Shown: positions 1 through 7,527 of the stretch, piece by piece
How the letters are laid out: every line of letters starts with the position of its first letter
Numbering within the stretch: the first letter of the stretch is position 1
Assembly (NCBI GenBank): GCA_031266805.1
Contig: JAISAH010000025.1
Coordinates: 1 to 60,525, forward strand
DNA from: Gracilibacteraceae bacterium
GTDB lineage: Bacteria; Bacillota; Desulfitobacteriia; Desulfitobacteriales; Syntrophobotulaceae
Direction: 5' to 3'
DNA: 60,525 bases
Notes under the pieces: model-generated
What the model saw: only the letters and a program-made list of their open reading frames with translations
Database searches by the model: none
Told to the model about the DNA's origin: nothing
Translations under genes and position numbers: made by a program

Positions 1-21
1 CATCCCCGTTCCCTGTCTTTT

Positions 22-164
22 GGATTCCGGAACAAGTCCGGAATGACGGGAGTTGGGGCGTAAACGCGGGGTCTGGATTGCTTCGCTTCGCTCGCAATGA
101 CGGGGCTCTGAACTGTAACGAATCCATCCCAATCGCCGTAGGGGTTCAAATTTTTGAACCCTTA
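22..164. repeat. Cluster of dispersed palindromic repeats
   Basis: Three short units lie in tandem downstream of the BspA-like gene. Unit A (22-50) holds GGATTCCGG and CCGGAATGACGG arms. Unit B (74-105) holds GGATTGC and CGCAATGACGGGG arms. Unit D (136-164) is a GGGTTCAAA/TTTGAACCC palindrome. Near-identical A and D units recur at 58285-58310 and 58314-58350, and a B unit recurs at 3647-3686, so this is a family of intergenic repeats rather than a gene. Unit D lies just beyond the stop at 171 and could fold in the 3' end of that transcript, but no clear U-tract follows. Confidence 0.75.
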
Positions 165-170
165 TCCCCG

Positions 171-3100
171 TCATTGTTGGCGCAAACCCAGGCGCAGCCC
201 GGCCAGGACCGCCGCGGCCCAAACGGCGAGCACCGCCGCGAAAAACGGGGCGAAAGGCGGAGCGTCAGTCGGCGGGACGGCCGGGGCGGCGGGCAGGGTA
301 GCCAGCTCGGTTCCGCTCTCCGGCGACTCGGTCAGCATAAAGGCTATATCCACGGTCTGGGCGGCGAAAACCGCGCTCAAAACGTGGCGGCCCCCCGCCA
401 TCGCCGCCAGCCGCTCCGCCGGCACGGTCAAAATCGTGCTGCCGGAGCGGGCCGCGTAGTCCGCGCCGGGCGCCCAGAGGGCTTCGTCACAATACAGCTC
501 CAGGAATTCCTCCAGCGGGATGTCGATCCGTACTTCCAGCGGCCCGCTCCCGTCATAGCTGATTTCGTACTCGGCCGCGCCTTCCCCCGGAGCGGGCGGC
601 AGGAAAGTCAGGGCCGGCCCCGCCGCGGGCGGAGTGGTATCGACGGCCGGGGCGGCCGGCTCCGGCGGGGCGGGTTCAGCCGGGGCCGGATTCGTCTCTG
701 TTGGCGTTTCCGGCGCGGGTTCTCCCGGTTGAGCGGCGCTGACGATTATGGAGCCGCCATCGCCCTCGCCGCCGGGCTGCGCCGGAGCGGACGGCGTTAC
801 GGGATCAGCCGGCTGTTCCGGCGTCGGCTGTTCCGGGGTAGCGGGGGTTTCCGGGGTGTTTGGTTGCTGTGGAGTGGCTGGCTGTTCCGGTTGTTCCGGA
901 GTGGCCGGCGATTCAGGAATAGTCGGCTGTTCAGGTGTGGTTGGTTGTTCAGGAGCGGTTGGTTGCTCGGGACTCGCCGGTTGTTCAGGGGTGGTTGGCT
1001 GTCCGGGACTCGCCGGTTGTTCAGGCGTGGCCGGCTGTTCCGGAGTAGTTGGCTGCTCAGGGTTCGCCGGCTGTTCAGGAGTAGTCGGTTGTTCCGGACC
1101 CCACGGCTGTTCCGGGAGGGTTGGCTGTCCGGGACTCGCCGGGTGTTCCGGGTCCGTCGATCCTTCCGGATTAACCGGTGAGACAGGCTCGGCCAAATCC
1201 ACCGTAAAGCGCTGAGCCGACACATGCTGGACTCCGTCGATACTGAACTCGGCGGCTCCTGTATGGATCATACCGTCTTTGTCCAGATTAGGCAATACTT
1301 GAGCGATGAGCGTCACCACTGTGCTGCCGCTCTCGGCGTCGTAATATGTGGTCGCCAGTATTTCCCCGTCCAGCCAGAACCGCTTGAAGTAGAGGAAATT
1401 GTTATCGCCTTCGCTGATCACGCCGTCGCCGTCCATATCTTTGTCCGCCGCTGTGAAGATTTGGTCGGCCAAAAGCGTGACGATATAGTCGCCGTCAATG
1501 CCGGGGACGGCAGGCGAACCGATAGTGGAAACCACGACATAATCGTTCGTCGCCGCCAGACCGGTGTCGTCCGCCTCATTCACCGTGACGGTGAGTTCCT
1601 GGCGGTCGAGCAGATAATTATGCGGGTAAGAGCGCACCTCGATCTCGACATAAAACGCGCCGTTATCCAGCGGCGCCCCGTAAAACTGACCGCTCAGCAT
1701 CTCCAGCCCGTCGTAAAACTGGCCCTTCTGCATCAGAAACAGGCCGGCGGGCAGCGTTCCGCTGATAATATTGAATTCCAGCGCCACATTATCCGGCATC
1801 ATCGTCTTAATAATGTCCTGATACGGCACCGAGCGCCAGACGTCGTCGTAGACGCTCCGGGTGACCGAGCCGTCGATCTCCACAAGGGCGGCGTCGTTGG
1901 CTTTGGCCCAGGCTGTGATAAAACTCCCCTTGACGCCGTGAGTGACGCTTCGGGCGGAAAGCGCTATGTCCGCCGGCGGCGTGAGTTCAAAATACCCTAT
2001 TCCGCCCACGGAGATCACGCTCATCGGCACATAAACGGCCACATCGCCGCCCGTCAAGGTAATTTCTTCCAGAAAAAAGACCGGCAAATCCCACATACCG
2101 TGCTGAATGATGATCTCGACTAACGAGGCGCAGCGGAGAAAAGCTCCGCCGCCGACGCCGGTCACTCCCGCCGGGATCACGATTTTTGTCAAACCGCAGG
2201 CTTCAAACGCGCCCTCGCCGATGGCGGTCAAGCTGCTCGGCAGCGCCACGCCGGCCAAGCTGGCGCAGTCACGAAAAGCGAGACGCCCGATGCCGGTAAC
2301 CCCTTCTTGGATTTCCACATCGCTCAGGTTCCCGCAGCCAAGGAACGCCCTTTCGCTGACGACAGCCAGACTGCCGGGGATCACCGCGGCGGTCAAACCG
2401 GCGCAGTCCTCAAACGCGCTCTCGCCGAGACTGGTCACGCCGTCCGGGATCACTATCACGGTCAAAGCTCTGCAGTATTTAAACGCCCCATAGCCGATAG
2501 ACGTCACCTCCGGGATAACGACGCCGGTCAAGCTCCCGCAGCCGGCAAACACTCCGTCGCCGAGGGTGGTCAGACCGCTCGATATCACCGCGCCGGTCAA
2601 TCCGGCGCAGTCAATAAACGCGTAATGGCCGAGCGTCGTCACGCTGTCTGGGATCACGACTCCGGTCAAAGAGACGCAGCCCTGAAACGCGTAATCGCCG
2701 ACGCTGATCACGCCGTCCGGGATCAGGGCGCTGGTCAAAGCGGCGCAACCGGCAAACGCGCTGCTGCCGATAGTCGTCACGCCGCCTGGGATAACCACGC
2801 CGGTCAAAGAGAGGCAATTACGAAACACACCGTTGCCGACGGCGGTCACGCTGCTGGGGATCACCGCTTCGGTCAAAGAGGCGCAGCCCTCAAACGCGCT
2901 TTCGCCGAGGCTGGTCACGCCGTCTGGGATCACCACGGCGGTCAAAGCGCCGCAGTCCTGAAACGCGCCGTTGCCGAGGTCGGTCACGCCGCTGGGGATC
3001 ACCACATCGGTCAAAGCGGCGCAGCCGGCAAACACATAGAGACCGATGGCGGTCACGCCTTCCGATATCTCCAAATCCGTCAGGCCGGCGCAGCCGGCAA

Positions 3101-3596
3101 AGGCGTAATCGCCGACAGACGTCACGCTGCCCGGCATTTTCATTGCAGTCAAACTGACACATTCGCGAAAGGCGTGACCGCCGATGCTGACTGTGCCATC
3201 CGGGATCACAATATCGGTCAGAGCGCCGCAATAGCCAAACGCCTCAAACCCAATGCTGACCACACCTGCCGGTATTTCCACCCCGGTCAGACCGGCGCAG
3301 CGGGAAAAGGCGTAATCGCCGACAGCGGTCACAGTCAGTCCGTCAATTTCCGCCGGTATCTCCACATAGCTGTCCGTGCCCGTATATTTTATGATCGTGA
3401 TCGTATCGCCGCTGATGCTGTAAATAAAATCCGCTGGCGGCGCGGCGCCGACCCGGAGGGTGTCCGGCGCGGTCGGGGCGGAGGAGAGCAATGCCAGTGC
3501 GAAAGCCGTCGCGCCGAGCAGCAGCGCCGCGCTGAGAAGCGCATGATACAGGGACCGTTTGCTATGAGACTGACGCTGTGATCCGCGTTTGTACAT
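171..3596 (-). CDS. BspA-type leucine-rich-repeat surface protein (1141 aa)
   Basis: Probable cell-surface adhesin-like protein. The start at 3596 (MYKRGSQ) has a GAAGGGAG ribosome site; an upstream in-frame ATG at 3704 lacks one. Residues about 16-38 form a hydrophobic signal or anchor segment. About twenty LRR_5 (BspA/TpLRR) repeats of 23 residues follow, with the pattern IPxGVTxIGxxAFxxCxxLT. After them come a non-repeat domain, a calcium-loop-like stretch (DKDMDGDGVI) resembling one dockerin or EF-hand loop, then a Pro/Glu/Gln-rich PEQPxxPEQP tract coded by about 780-1170, a small beta-rich domain, and a hydrophobic C-terminal helix ending LGLRQQ. The C-terminal helix suggests membrane anchoring; no LPxTG motif is seen. 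Such proteins are known in host-associated and predatory anaerobes, often binding host proteins, but the ligand here is unknown. The PEQP tract is a DNA repeat and likely varies in length between strains. Confidence 0.88.
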   Translation of the reverse strand: MYKRGSQRQSHSKRSLYHALLSAALLLGATAFALALLSSAPTAPDTLRVGAAPPADFIYSISGDTITIIKYTGTDSYVEIPAEIDGLTVTAVGDYAFSRCAGLTGVEIPAGVVSIGFEAFGYCGALTDIVIPDGTVSIGGHAFRECVSLTAMKMPGSVTSVGDYAFAGCAGLTDLEISEGVTAIGLYVFAGCAALTDVVIPSGVTDLGNGAFQDCGALTAVVIPDGVTSLGESAFEGCASLTEAVIPSSVTAVGNGVFRNCLSLTGVVIPGGVTTIGSSAFAGCAALTSALIPDGVISVGDYAFQGCVSLTGVVIPDSVTTLGHYAFIDCAGLTGAVISSGLTTLGDGVFAGCGSLTGVVIPEVTSIGYGAFKYCRALTVIVIPDGVTSLGESAFEDCAGLTAAVIPGSLAVVSERAFLGCGNLSDVEIQEGVTGIGRLAFRDCASLAGVALPSSLTAIGEGAFEACGLTKIVIPAGVTGVGGGAFLRCASLVEIIIQHGMWDLPVFFLEEITLTGGDVAVYVPMSVISVGGIGYFELTPPADIALSARSVTHGVKGSFITAWAKANDAALVEIDGSVTRSVYDDVWRSVPYQDIIKTMMPDNVALEFNIISGTLPAGLFLMQKGQFYDGLEMLSGQFYGAPLDNGAFYVEIEVRSYPHNYLLDRQELTVTVNEADDTGLAATNDYVVVSTIGSPAVPGIDGDYIVTLLADQIFTAADKDMDGDGVISEGDNNFLYFKRFWLDGEILATTYYDAESGSTVVTLIAQVLPNLDKDGMIHTGAAEFSIDGVQHVSAQRFTVDLAEPVSPVNPEGSTDPEHPASPGQPTLPEQPWGPEQPTTPEQPANPEQPTTPEQPATPEQPASPGQPTTPEQPASPEQPTAPEQPTTPEQPTIPESPATPEQPEQPATPQQPNTPETPATPEQPTPEQPADPVTPSAPAQPGGEGDGGSIIVSAAQPGEPAPETPTETNPAPAEPAPPEPAAPAVDTTPPAAGPALTFLPPAPGEGAAEYEISYDGSGPLEVRIDIPLEEFLELYCDEALWAPGADYAARSGSTILTVPAERLAAMAGGRHVLSAVFAAQTVDIAFMLTESPESGTELATLPAAPAVPPTDAPPFAPFFAAVLAVWAAAVLAGLRLGLRQQ

Positions 3597-3646
3597 GGCG
3601 CTTAGCTCCCTTCGTCCGCTGGGCCAGCTTGTGAGACAATAGAACA

Positions 3647-3686
3647 TGGATTGCCGCGGCGCTGTGAGCGCCTCGCAATGACGGGG
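3647..3686. repeat. Dispersed repeat unit B
   Basis: The arms GGATTGC and CTCGCAATGACGGGG match the unit at 74-105, with a different middle part. It lies between the second palindrome and the ribosome site of the BspA-like gene, so it would be part of that gene's 5' leader. Confidence 0.6.
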
Positions 3687-3696
3687 AGGGGGCGAA

Positions 3697-3722
3697 TGTA
3701 ACATTTTATCTAAAATGTTACA
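3697..3722. promoter_or_regulatory. Perfect 26-bp palindrome, proximal copy
   Basis: Two 12-bp arms, TGTAACATTTTA and TAAAATGTTACA, are exact reverse complements around a TC centre. A near-identical copy lies at 3842-3867. The pair looks like operators for a dimeric regulator, or like hairpin-forming ends of a small element. The AT-rich sequence contrasts with the GC-rich surroundings. Confidence 0.6.
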
Positions 3723-3754
3723 TTGTGGCCGAAACCCTGGTGAATCGGGCGAAT

Positions 3755-3778
3755 AAAAAACCGCCGGATGGCCGGCGG
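3755..3778 (-). terminator. Intrinsic terminator in the BspA-like leader
   Basis: On the minus strand CCGCCGG and CCGGCGG arms (7 bp, 4-nt loop) are followed by six U. No minus-strand gene lies upstream, so this would stop transcripts from the promoter at 3876-3884 before they reach the BspA-like gene. It therefore acts either as an attenuator or as the end of a short RNA. Confidence 0.65.
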
Positions 3779-3841
3779 AAGGGTTTTAACGGCGGAAAGA
3801 GGAGCGAGAAAAAGCGGAGAAATCAAGGCTCTCGCCTTATA

Positions 3842-3867
3842 TGTAACATTTTAGATAAAATGTCACA
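3842..3867. promoter_or_regulatory. 26-bp palindrome, distal copy (candidate operator)
   Basis: The arms TGTAACATTTTA and TAAAATGTCACA differ from a perfect palindrome by one base, around a GA centre. The copy is the reverse complement of the one at 3697-3722 except for that base. It lies directly downstream of the predicted minus-strand transcription start, where a repressor site would be expected. Confidence 0.55.
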
Positions 3868-3875
3868 TCAGGGGT

Positions 3876-3884
3876 ATTATACCA
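3876..3884 (-). promoter_or_regulatory. Extended -10 promoter reading toward the BspA-like gene
   Basis: The minus strand reads TGGTATAAT, an extended -10 box (TGn-TATAAT). No convincing -35 box is present at 16-18 bp, which is typical for extended -10 promoters. The predicted start is near 3869. Confidence 0.45.
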
Positions 3885-4040
3885 TCGACCGGTCACACGG
3901 CGGTCACAAAACGCGAGAATTTGTTCGCGGAAAAAACTTTTTCTGAACGCCCGTTTCGCCGTGCCTGTATACCCATTATATTCCTGGGACATTCTCCCGT
4001 CAAGGAAAATGACGGAATATTTCAATAAAATTATCCGGAC

Positions 4041-4115
4041 CTTGTAGGGTGCGGCGTCCTCGACGCACCGCTGACCCCGATACAAGAATCGGGATGTCGC
4101 AGGACGTCGTCCCCG
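4041..4115. repeat. Dispersed repeat unit C
   Basis: The stretch beginning CTTGTAGGGTGCGGCGTCC contains GTGCG/CGCAC and CGTCC-type inverted arms and a CGGGATGTCG motif. A copy with the same order of motifs is at 58136-58200. It fills most of the gap between the leader region and the rmlD promoter. Confidence 0.65.
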
Positions 4116-4116
4116 G

Positions 4117-4145
4117 TTTACACTTCGCCGCGCCTGTGCTATAAT
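4117..4145 (+). promoter_or_regulatory. Sigma-A promoter for rmlD
   Basis: TTTACA (4117-4122), a 17-bp spacer and a perfect TATAAT (4140-4145). The start codon follows about 42 nt after the -10 box. Confidence 0.75.
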
Positions 4146-4186
4146 TTTTTCATCGGCTAAATCACCTATACGAGGGAGGGCAGCCA

Positions 4187-5029
4187 TTGAAATTTTTAGT
4201 CACCGGCGCCAAGGGACAGCTCGGCGGCGATCTGTGCCGGGAATTGGCGCGGCGCGGATTGACGGGTCGGGGCGTGGACATTGACGATTTTGACATTACG
4301 AGCGAGTCCGCTGTCAGGGCCTATATCGCCGATTACTCTCCCGGCGCGGTTTTGCATTGCGCGGCTTATACCGCCGTGGACAAGGCGGAGGACGACGCGG
4401 AGCTTTGCCGGGCGATCAACACGGACGGCACGCGCTATGTGGCCGGCGCCTGCGCGGCGGTCGGGGCCAAGATGCTCTATATCTCCACGGACTATGTTTT
4501 TCCCGGCCAGGGAGAAAAGTTTTACGAGACAGGCGACCGGACGCAACCGCTTAATGTTTACGGCCAGTCGAAATTAGACGGAGAATCCGCCATGCGGGCG
4601 GAGACGACCCGATGTTTCACCGTGCGCATTTCCTGGGCTTTCGGCGCTCAGGGGAATAATTTTGTTAAAACGATGCTGCGCCTCGGGGCCGAGCGGGAAG
4701 AAATCGGCGTGGTCGCGGATCAGGTCGGCTCTCCGACTTATACGGCGGATTTGGCTCCGCTGCTCTGCGATATGGCTCTGAGCGAAAAATACGGCGTTTA
4801 TCACGCCACCAACGAAGGCGTCTGCTCCTGGTATGAGTTTGCCGCCGCCGTTATGGAAGAAGCGGGATTGTCGGCCAAGGTGAAACCGGTGCAAACCGGC
4901 GAATATCCGACAAGAGCGGCGCGGCCGCAAAATTCCCGCCTGAGCAAGGAAAGCCTCACCCAAGCGGGGTTTGCCCGTCTGCCTCATTGGCGGGACGCGC
5001 TAAAACGGTATATACAGGCCGCCAAGTAG
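4187..5029 (+). CDS. rfbD: dTDP-4-dehydrorhamnose reductase (RmlD family)
   Basis: NADPH-dependent short-chain reductase that makes dTDP-L-rhamnose for cell-surface glycans. The 280-residue protein has the N-terminal nucleotide-binding motif GAKGQLG, the substrate-site segment STDYVFPG, and the catalytic YGQSKLDGE (YxxxK). Length matches the family. The start is TTG at 4187 behind GAGGGAGGG; no ATG fits better. The gene stands alone with its own promoter and a strong terminator, and no rmlA, rmlB or rmlC is in the window, so the other steps are coded elsewhere. Confidence 0.92.
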   Translation: MKFLVTGAKGQLGGDLCRELARRGLTGRGVDIDDFDITSESAVRAYIADYSPGAVLHCAAYTAVDKAEDDAELCRAINTDGTRYVAGACAAVGAKMLYISTDYVFPGQGEKFYETGDRTQPLNVYGQSKLDGESAMRAETTRCFTVRISWAFGAQGNNFVKTMLRLGAEREEIGVVADQVGSPTYTADLAPLLCDMALSEKYGVYHATNEGVCSWYEFAAAVMEEAGLSAKVKPVQTGEYPTRAARPQNSRLSKESLTQAGFARLPHWRDALKRYIQAAK

Positions 5030-5042
5030 GATAAGCAGAACG

Positions 5043-5084
5043 GCGCGTTTTCCTTTTTTATCCATTGAAAACGCGCGTTTTTTC
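5043..5084 (+). terminator. Intrinsic terminator after rmlD
   Basis: Arms GCGCGTTTTC (5043-5052) and GAAAACGCGC (5067-5076) are a perfect 10-bp stem with a 14-nt loop, followed by a T-tract. Confidence 0.85.
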
Positions 5085-5131
5085 TGTTATATTTGATGGC
5101 GTACATTATATATGATGGCGGAGGAAAAAAC

Positions 5132-6421
5132 ATGCCGGCTGTAGTGTTGATTGGGGCGCAATGGGGAGACGAGGGCAAGGGAAAAATAACGGATTTTCTG
5201 GCGGAGCAGTCGCAGGTGATCGTGCGCTATCAGGGCGGCAACAACGCCGGACACACGATCGTGCTGGGAACAGAGGTTTATAAGCTGCATCTGACGCCGT
5301 CGGGCATTTTTTATCCGGAAAAACTCTGCGTGATCGCGGGCGGCGTCGTCCTCGATCCGTCCGTCCTGCTGGCGGAACTCGGCGATTTGGGCCGGCGGGG
5401 CGTCTCGACCGCCAATCTGCGCGTCAGCGCGAGTGCCCATGTCATCATGCCCTACCACCGCCTGCTGGACGAATTGGAAGAAAAAGCGCGGGGCGCCGCT
5501 AAAATAGGCACTACCGGCCGAGGGATCGGCCCGGCTTACCGCGACAAAATCAGCCGTTCGGGGATACGGGTGCAGGATCTTCTGGAAGCGGACGCTCTGG
5601 CGGAAAAGATCCGGGACAATCTGGCGGAGAAAAACGCTTTGCTGACTAAAGTTTACGGCTGTCCGCCGCTCGAGCCGGAGGCGATCTGCGCGGAGTATTT
5701 GGATTATGGCGCCCGGCTCGCGCCTTATGTCACGGATACGGCCCTTTTGATCAACGAGCGGCTGGTTCGCGGCGAGCGCGTTCTGTTTGAGGGGGCGCAG
5801 GGCGTCATGCTGGATCTGGATCACGGCACCTACCCGTTTGTCACTTCCTCTAACCCCGTAGCCGGCGGCGCTTGCACGGGCGCCGGTGTGGGACCCATGT
5901 GCGTCAGCGCGGTAACAGGCGTGCTGAAAGCTTATACGACCCGCGTCGGGGCCGGGCCTTTTCCGACGGAGATCATGGATGAAAAAGGCGAGCAGCTGCG
6001 CCAGCGCGGCGGCGAATATGGCACCACCACCGGACGGGCGCGGCGCTGCGGTTGGCTGGACGCGGTGGCGGCGCGCTATGCGGTCCGGATCAGCGGCATC
6101 TCGGGTTTGGCCCTGATGAAACTTGATGTGCTGACCGGGATCGGGCCGCTGAAAATCTGCGTCGGCTACCGCTTGCCCGACGGAACGGTGCTGAAGGATT
6201 TTCCTTCTAACACACGTCTTTTGAGTCAGATCACTCCCGTGTACGAGGAGATGAGCGGCTGGGATGAAGAACTGGGCGGCGTTCGGGAGTTTGAACGCCT
6301 GCCTTCCGCGGCGCGGGATTATATCCGGCGTCTGGAGGAACTGGCCGGCGCTCCGGCGGCCCTGGTCGCGGTGGGGCCGGAACGGGAGCAGACCATAATG
6401 AGAGGCGGTGTATTTGAATAA
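5132..6421 (+). CDS. purA: Adenylosuccinate synthetase
   Basis: Catalyses GTP-dependent joining of IMP and aspartate, the first committed step from IMP to AMP. The 429-residue protein starts MPAVVLIGAQWGDEGKGK, with the family P-loop GDEGKGK and the GGNNAGHT motif, and later GTTGRGIGPAY and TTTGRARRCGW. Length is the usual 425-430. The chosen ATG at 5132 follows GGCGGAGG; an in-frame ATG at 5093 would add 13 residues with no conservation. It is followed 21 nt later by the NYN-domain gene, so the two may share a transcript. Confidence 0.97.
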   Translation: MPAVVLIGAQWGDEGKGKITDFLAEQSQVIVRYQGGNNAGHTIVLGTEVYKLHLTPSGIFYPEKLCVIAGGVVLDPSVLLAELGDLGRRGVSTANLRVSASAHVIMPYHRLLDELEEKARGAAKIGTTGRGIGPAYRDKISRSGIRVQDLLEADALAEKIRDNLAEKNALLTKVYGCPPLEPEAICAEYLDYGARLAPYVTDTALLINERLVRGERVLFEGAQGVMLDLDHGTYPFVTSSNPVAGGACTGAGVGPMCVSAVTGVLKAYTTRVGAGPFPTEIMDEKGEQLRQRGGEYGTTTGRARRCGWLDAVAARYAVRISGISGLALMKLDVLTGIGPLKICVGYRLPDGTVLKDFPSNTRLLSQITPVYEEMSGWDEELGGVREFERLPSAARDYIRRLEELAGAPAALVAVGPEREQTIMRGGVFE

Positions 6422-6442
6422 TATTAATTAAGGGGTATTTTT

Positions 6443-7264
6443 TTGGACGATGAAAAGAAATTCGCCGTATTGATCGACGCGGATAATATTTCCGAACGGT
6501 ACATTAAATTTATTTTAGACGAAATATCTAATGAGGGGCTGGCGACTTACAAACGCATTTACGGCGACTGGACCACCCCGAATCTTAATCCCTGGAAAAC
6601 GGCGCTGCTGGACAATTCCATCCTGCCGTTCCAGCAGTTTGCTTACACGAGCGGCAAGAACGCCACGGATTCGGCGATGATAATCGACGCGATGGATATT
6701 TTTTATTCCGGCCGCGTGGAGGGTTTTTGCATCGTTTCCTCGGACAGCGATTTTACGCGGTTGGCCGCGCGGTTGCGCGAGGGCGGCATGATTGTCATCG
6801 GCATGGGGGAAAGCAAGACGCCCAAGTCTTTTATCTCCGCCTGCAATCGCTTCAAATATCTGGATATTTTGGCGACGGAATCCGCTAAGTCGGGTCTTGG
6901 CGAAAAACAGGACTCCGCGAAAACGGATATTGAGGAAAAACAGGCCGAAGGAAAAGGCGCGCGCGGCAAGGCGGACTCGGATAAAGCCGACGCTAACTCC
7001 GGGTCGGCAAAGTCGGCGGCCAGCAAATCGGCGGCCAATAAGCGCACCATCAAGGCGGCTATCCTCTCCATCGTGGCGGAAAATTCGGACGACAACGGCT
7101 GGCTCAATATCGGCGAGTTGGGCAACAAGCTGGTCAAGCGCTACCCGGATTTTGACGTGCGGAATTTCAACTTTTCCAAGCTGTCGATGTTTGTGCAGTC
7201 ATTAGATTACCTCGTGACCAAAAAAGTGCAGAGCGGAGTTTATATCAAAATAAAGGAAGGTTAG
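6443..7264 (+). CDS. NYN-domain ribonuclease-like protein with C-terminal LOTUS/OST-HTH domain
   Basis: Predicted RNA-binding or RNA-cleaving protein of 273 residues. The N-terminal half is a PIN-like NYN domain (formerly DUF88), with acidic residues in AVLIDADNIS, ATDSAMIIDAMD and VSSDSDFTRLA that match the metal-binding positions of the family. A Lys/Ala/Ser/Glu-rich linker (about 145-195) joins it to a C-terminal OST-HTH/LOTUS module (about 197-270) with the typical LGNKLVKRYPDFDVRNF segment. Start is TTG at 6443. LOTUS domains bind RNA, especially G-rich RNA, in eukaryotes; the bacterial substrate is not known. The small gene at 7267 starts 2 nt after the stop. Confidence 0.88.
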   Translation: MDDEKKFAVLIDADNISERYIKFILDEISNEGLATYKRIYGDWTTPNLNPWKTALLDNSILPFQQFAYTSGKNATDSAMIIDAMDIFYSGRVEGFCIVSSDSDFTRLAARLREGGMIVIGMGESKTPKSFISACNRFKYLDILATESAKSGLGEKQDSAKTDIEEKQAEGKGARGKADSDKADANSGSAKSAASKSAANKRTIKAAILSIVAENSDDNGWLNIGELGNKLVKRYPDFDVRNFNFSKLSMFVQSLDYLVTKKVQSGVYIKIKEG

Positions 7265-7266
7265 AC

Positions 7267-7503
7267 ATGGAAAAATTCATCCCTTATGAAAAACTGTCCA
7301 AAAAACAGCAGCGGGAGCGGGACCGTGAGCAGCGGCTCACTTGGGGCGCCCTGCGTCCCGTGACCAGGAAGCCGCCTGATCCTCAGGCCTACAGGCGGCA
7401 AAGAACTAAAACCCGGCAGTGGCGCGATACCCTGTCGGGTTTTGATTTTGCTGAGGGTGGCGGCGCGGCGTTTTTTATGATACTATGGCAAGGATACAAA
7501 TGA
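7267..7503 (+). CDS. Small conserved basic protein (EKFIPYEKLSKK family)
   Basis: A 78-residue protein starting MEKFIPYEKLSKKQQRERD, very rich in Arg and Lys. I recall similar short proteins (EKFIPYEKLSKK...RxxWG..NPVTRK) as conserved hypotheticals in Clostridia; the function is unknown. The C-terminal part after about residue 50 looks less typical and may be diverged. It starts 2 nt after the NYN-LOTUS stop, so the two are almost certainly translated from one mRNA, which suggests a link to RNA. Confidence 0.7.
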   Translation: MEKFIPYEKLSKKQQRERDREQRLTWGALRPVTRKPPDPQAYRRQRTKTRQWRDTLSGFDFAEGGGAAFFMILWQGYK

Positions 7504-7527
7504 GGGACTGCGGGAAGGCGATCTGAT

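Larger units (their letters stand above)
3755..3869 (-). ncRNA. Candidate short RNA or attenuated leader, about 115 nt
   Basis: On the minus strand an extended -10 promoter (3876-3884) predicts a start near 3869. The transcript would begin with the 26-bp palindrome, continue with a small hairpin AAGGC-GAGA-GCCTT (3825-3838, a GNRA-type loop), and end at the terminator 3755-3778. No open frame of note lies within it. It matches no riboswitch or sRNA family that I recognise. This is an inference from structure alone. Confidence 0.35.

Noticed and set aside
2000-3400. CRISPR-like array in the LRR region
   Set aside because: The 69-bp periodicity codes for 23-residue LRR_5 repeats and diverges between units; no cas genes are present.
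2307-3581. Long plus-strand frame opposite the LRR repeats, and the plus-strand frame 78-1181
   Set aside because: Regular Gly/Ala/His/Arg or Arg/Gly/Leu patterns are mirror images of the LRR and PEQP repeats on the minus strand.
3725-3946. Small plus-strand open frame in the BspA-like leader region
   Set aside because: It crosses the terminator and the palindrome, lacks a ribosome site, and has no recognisable domain.
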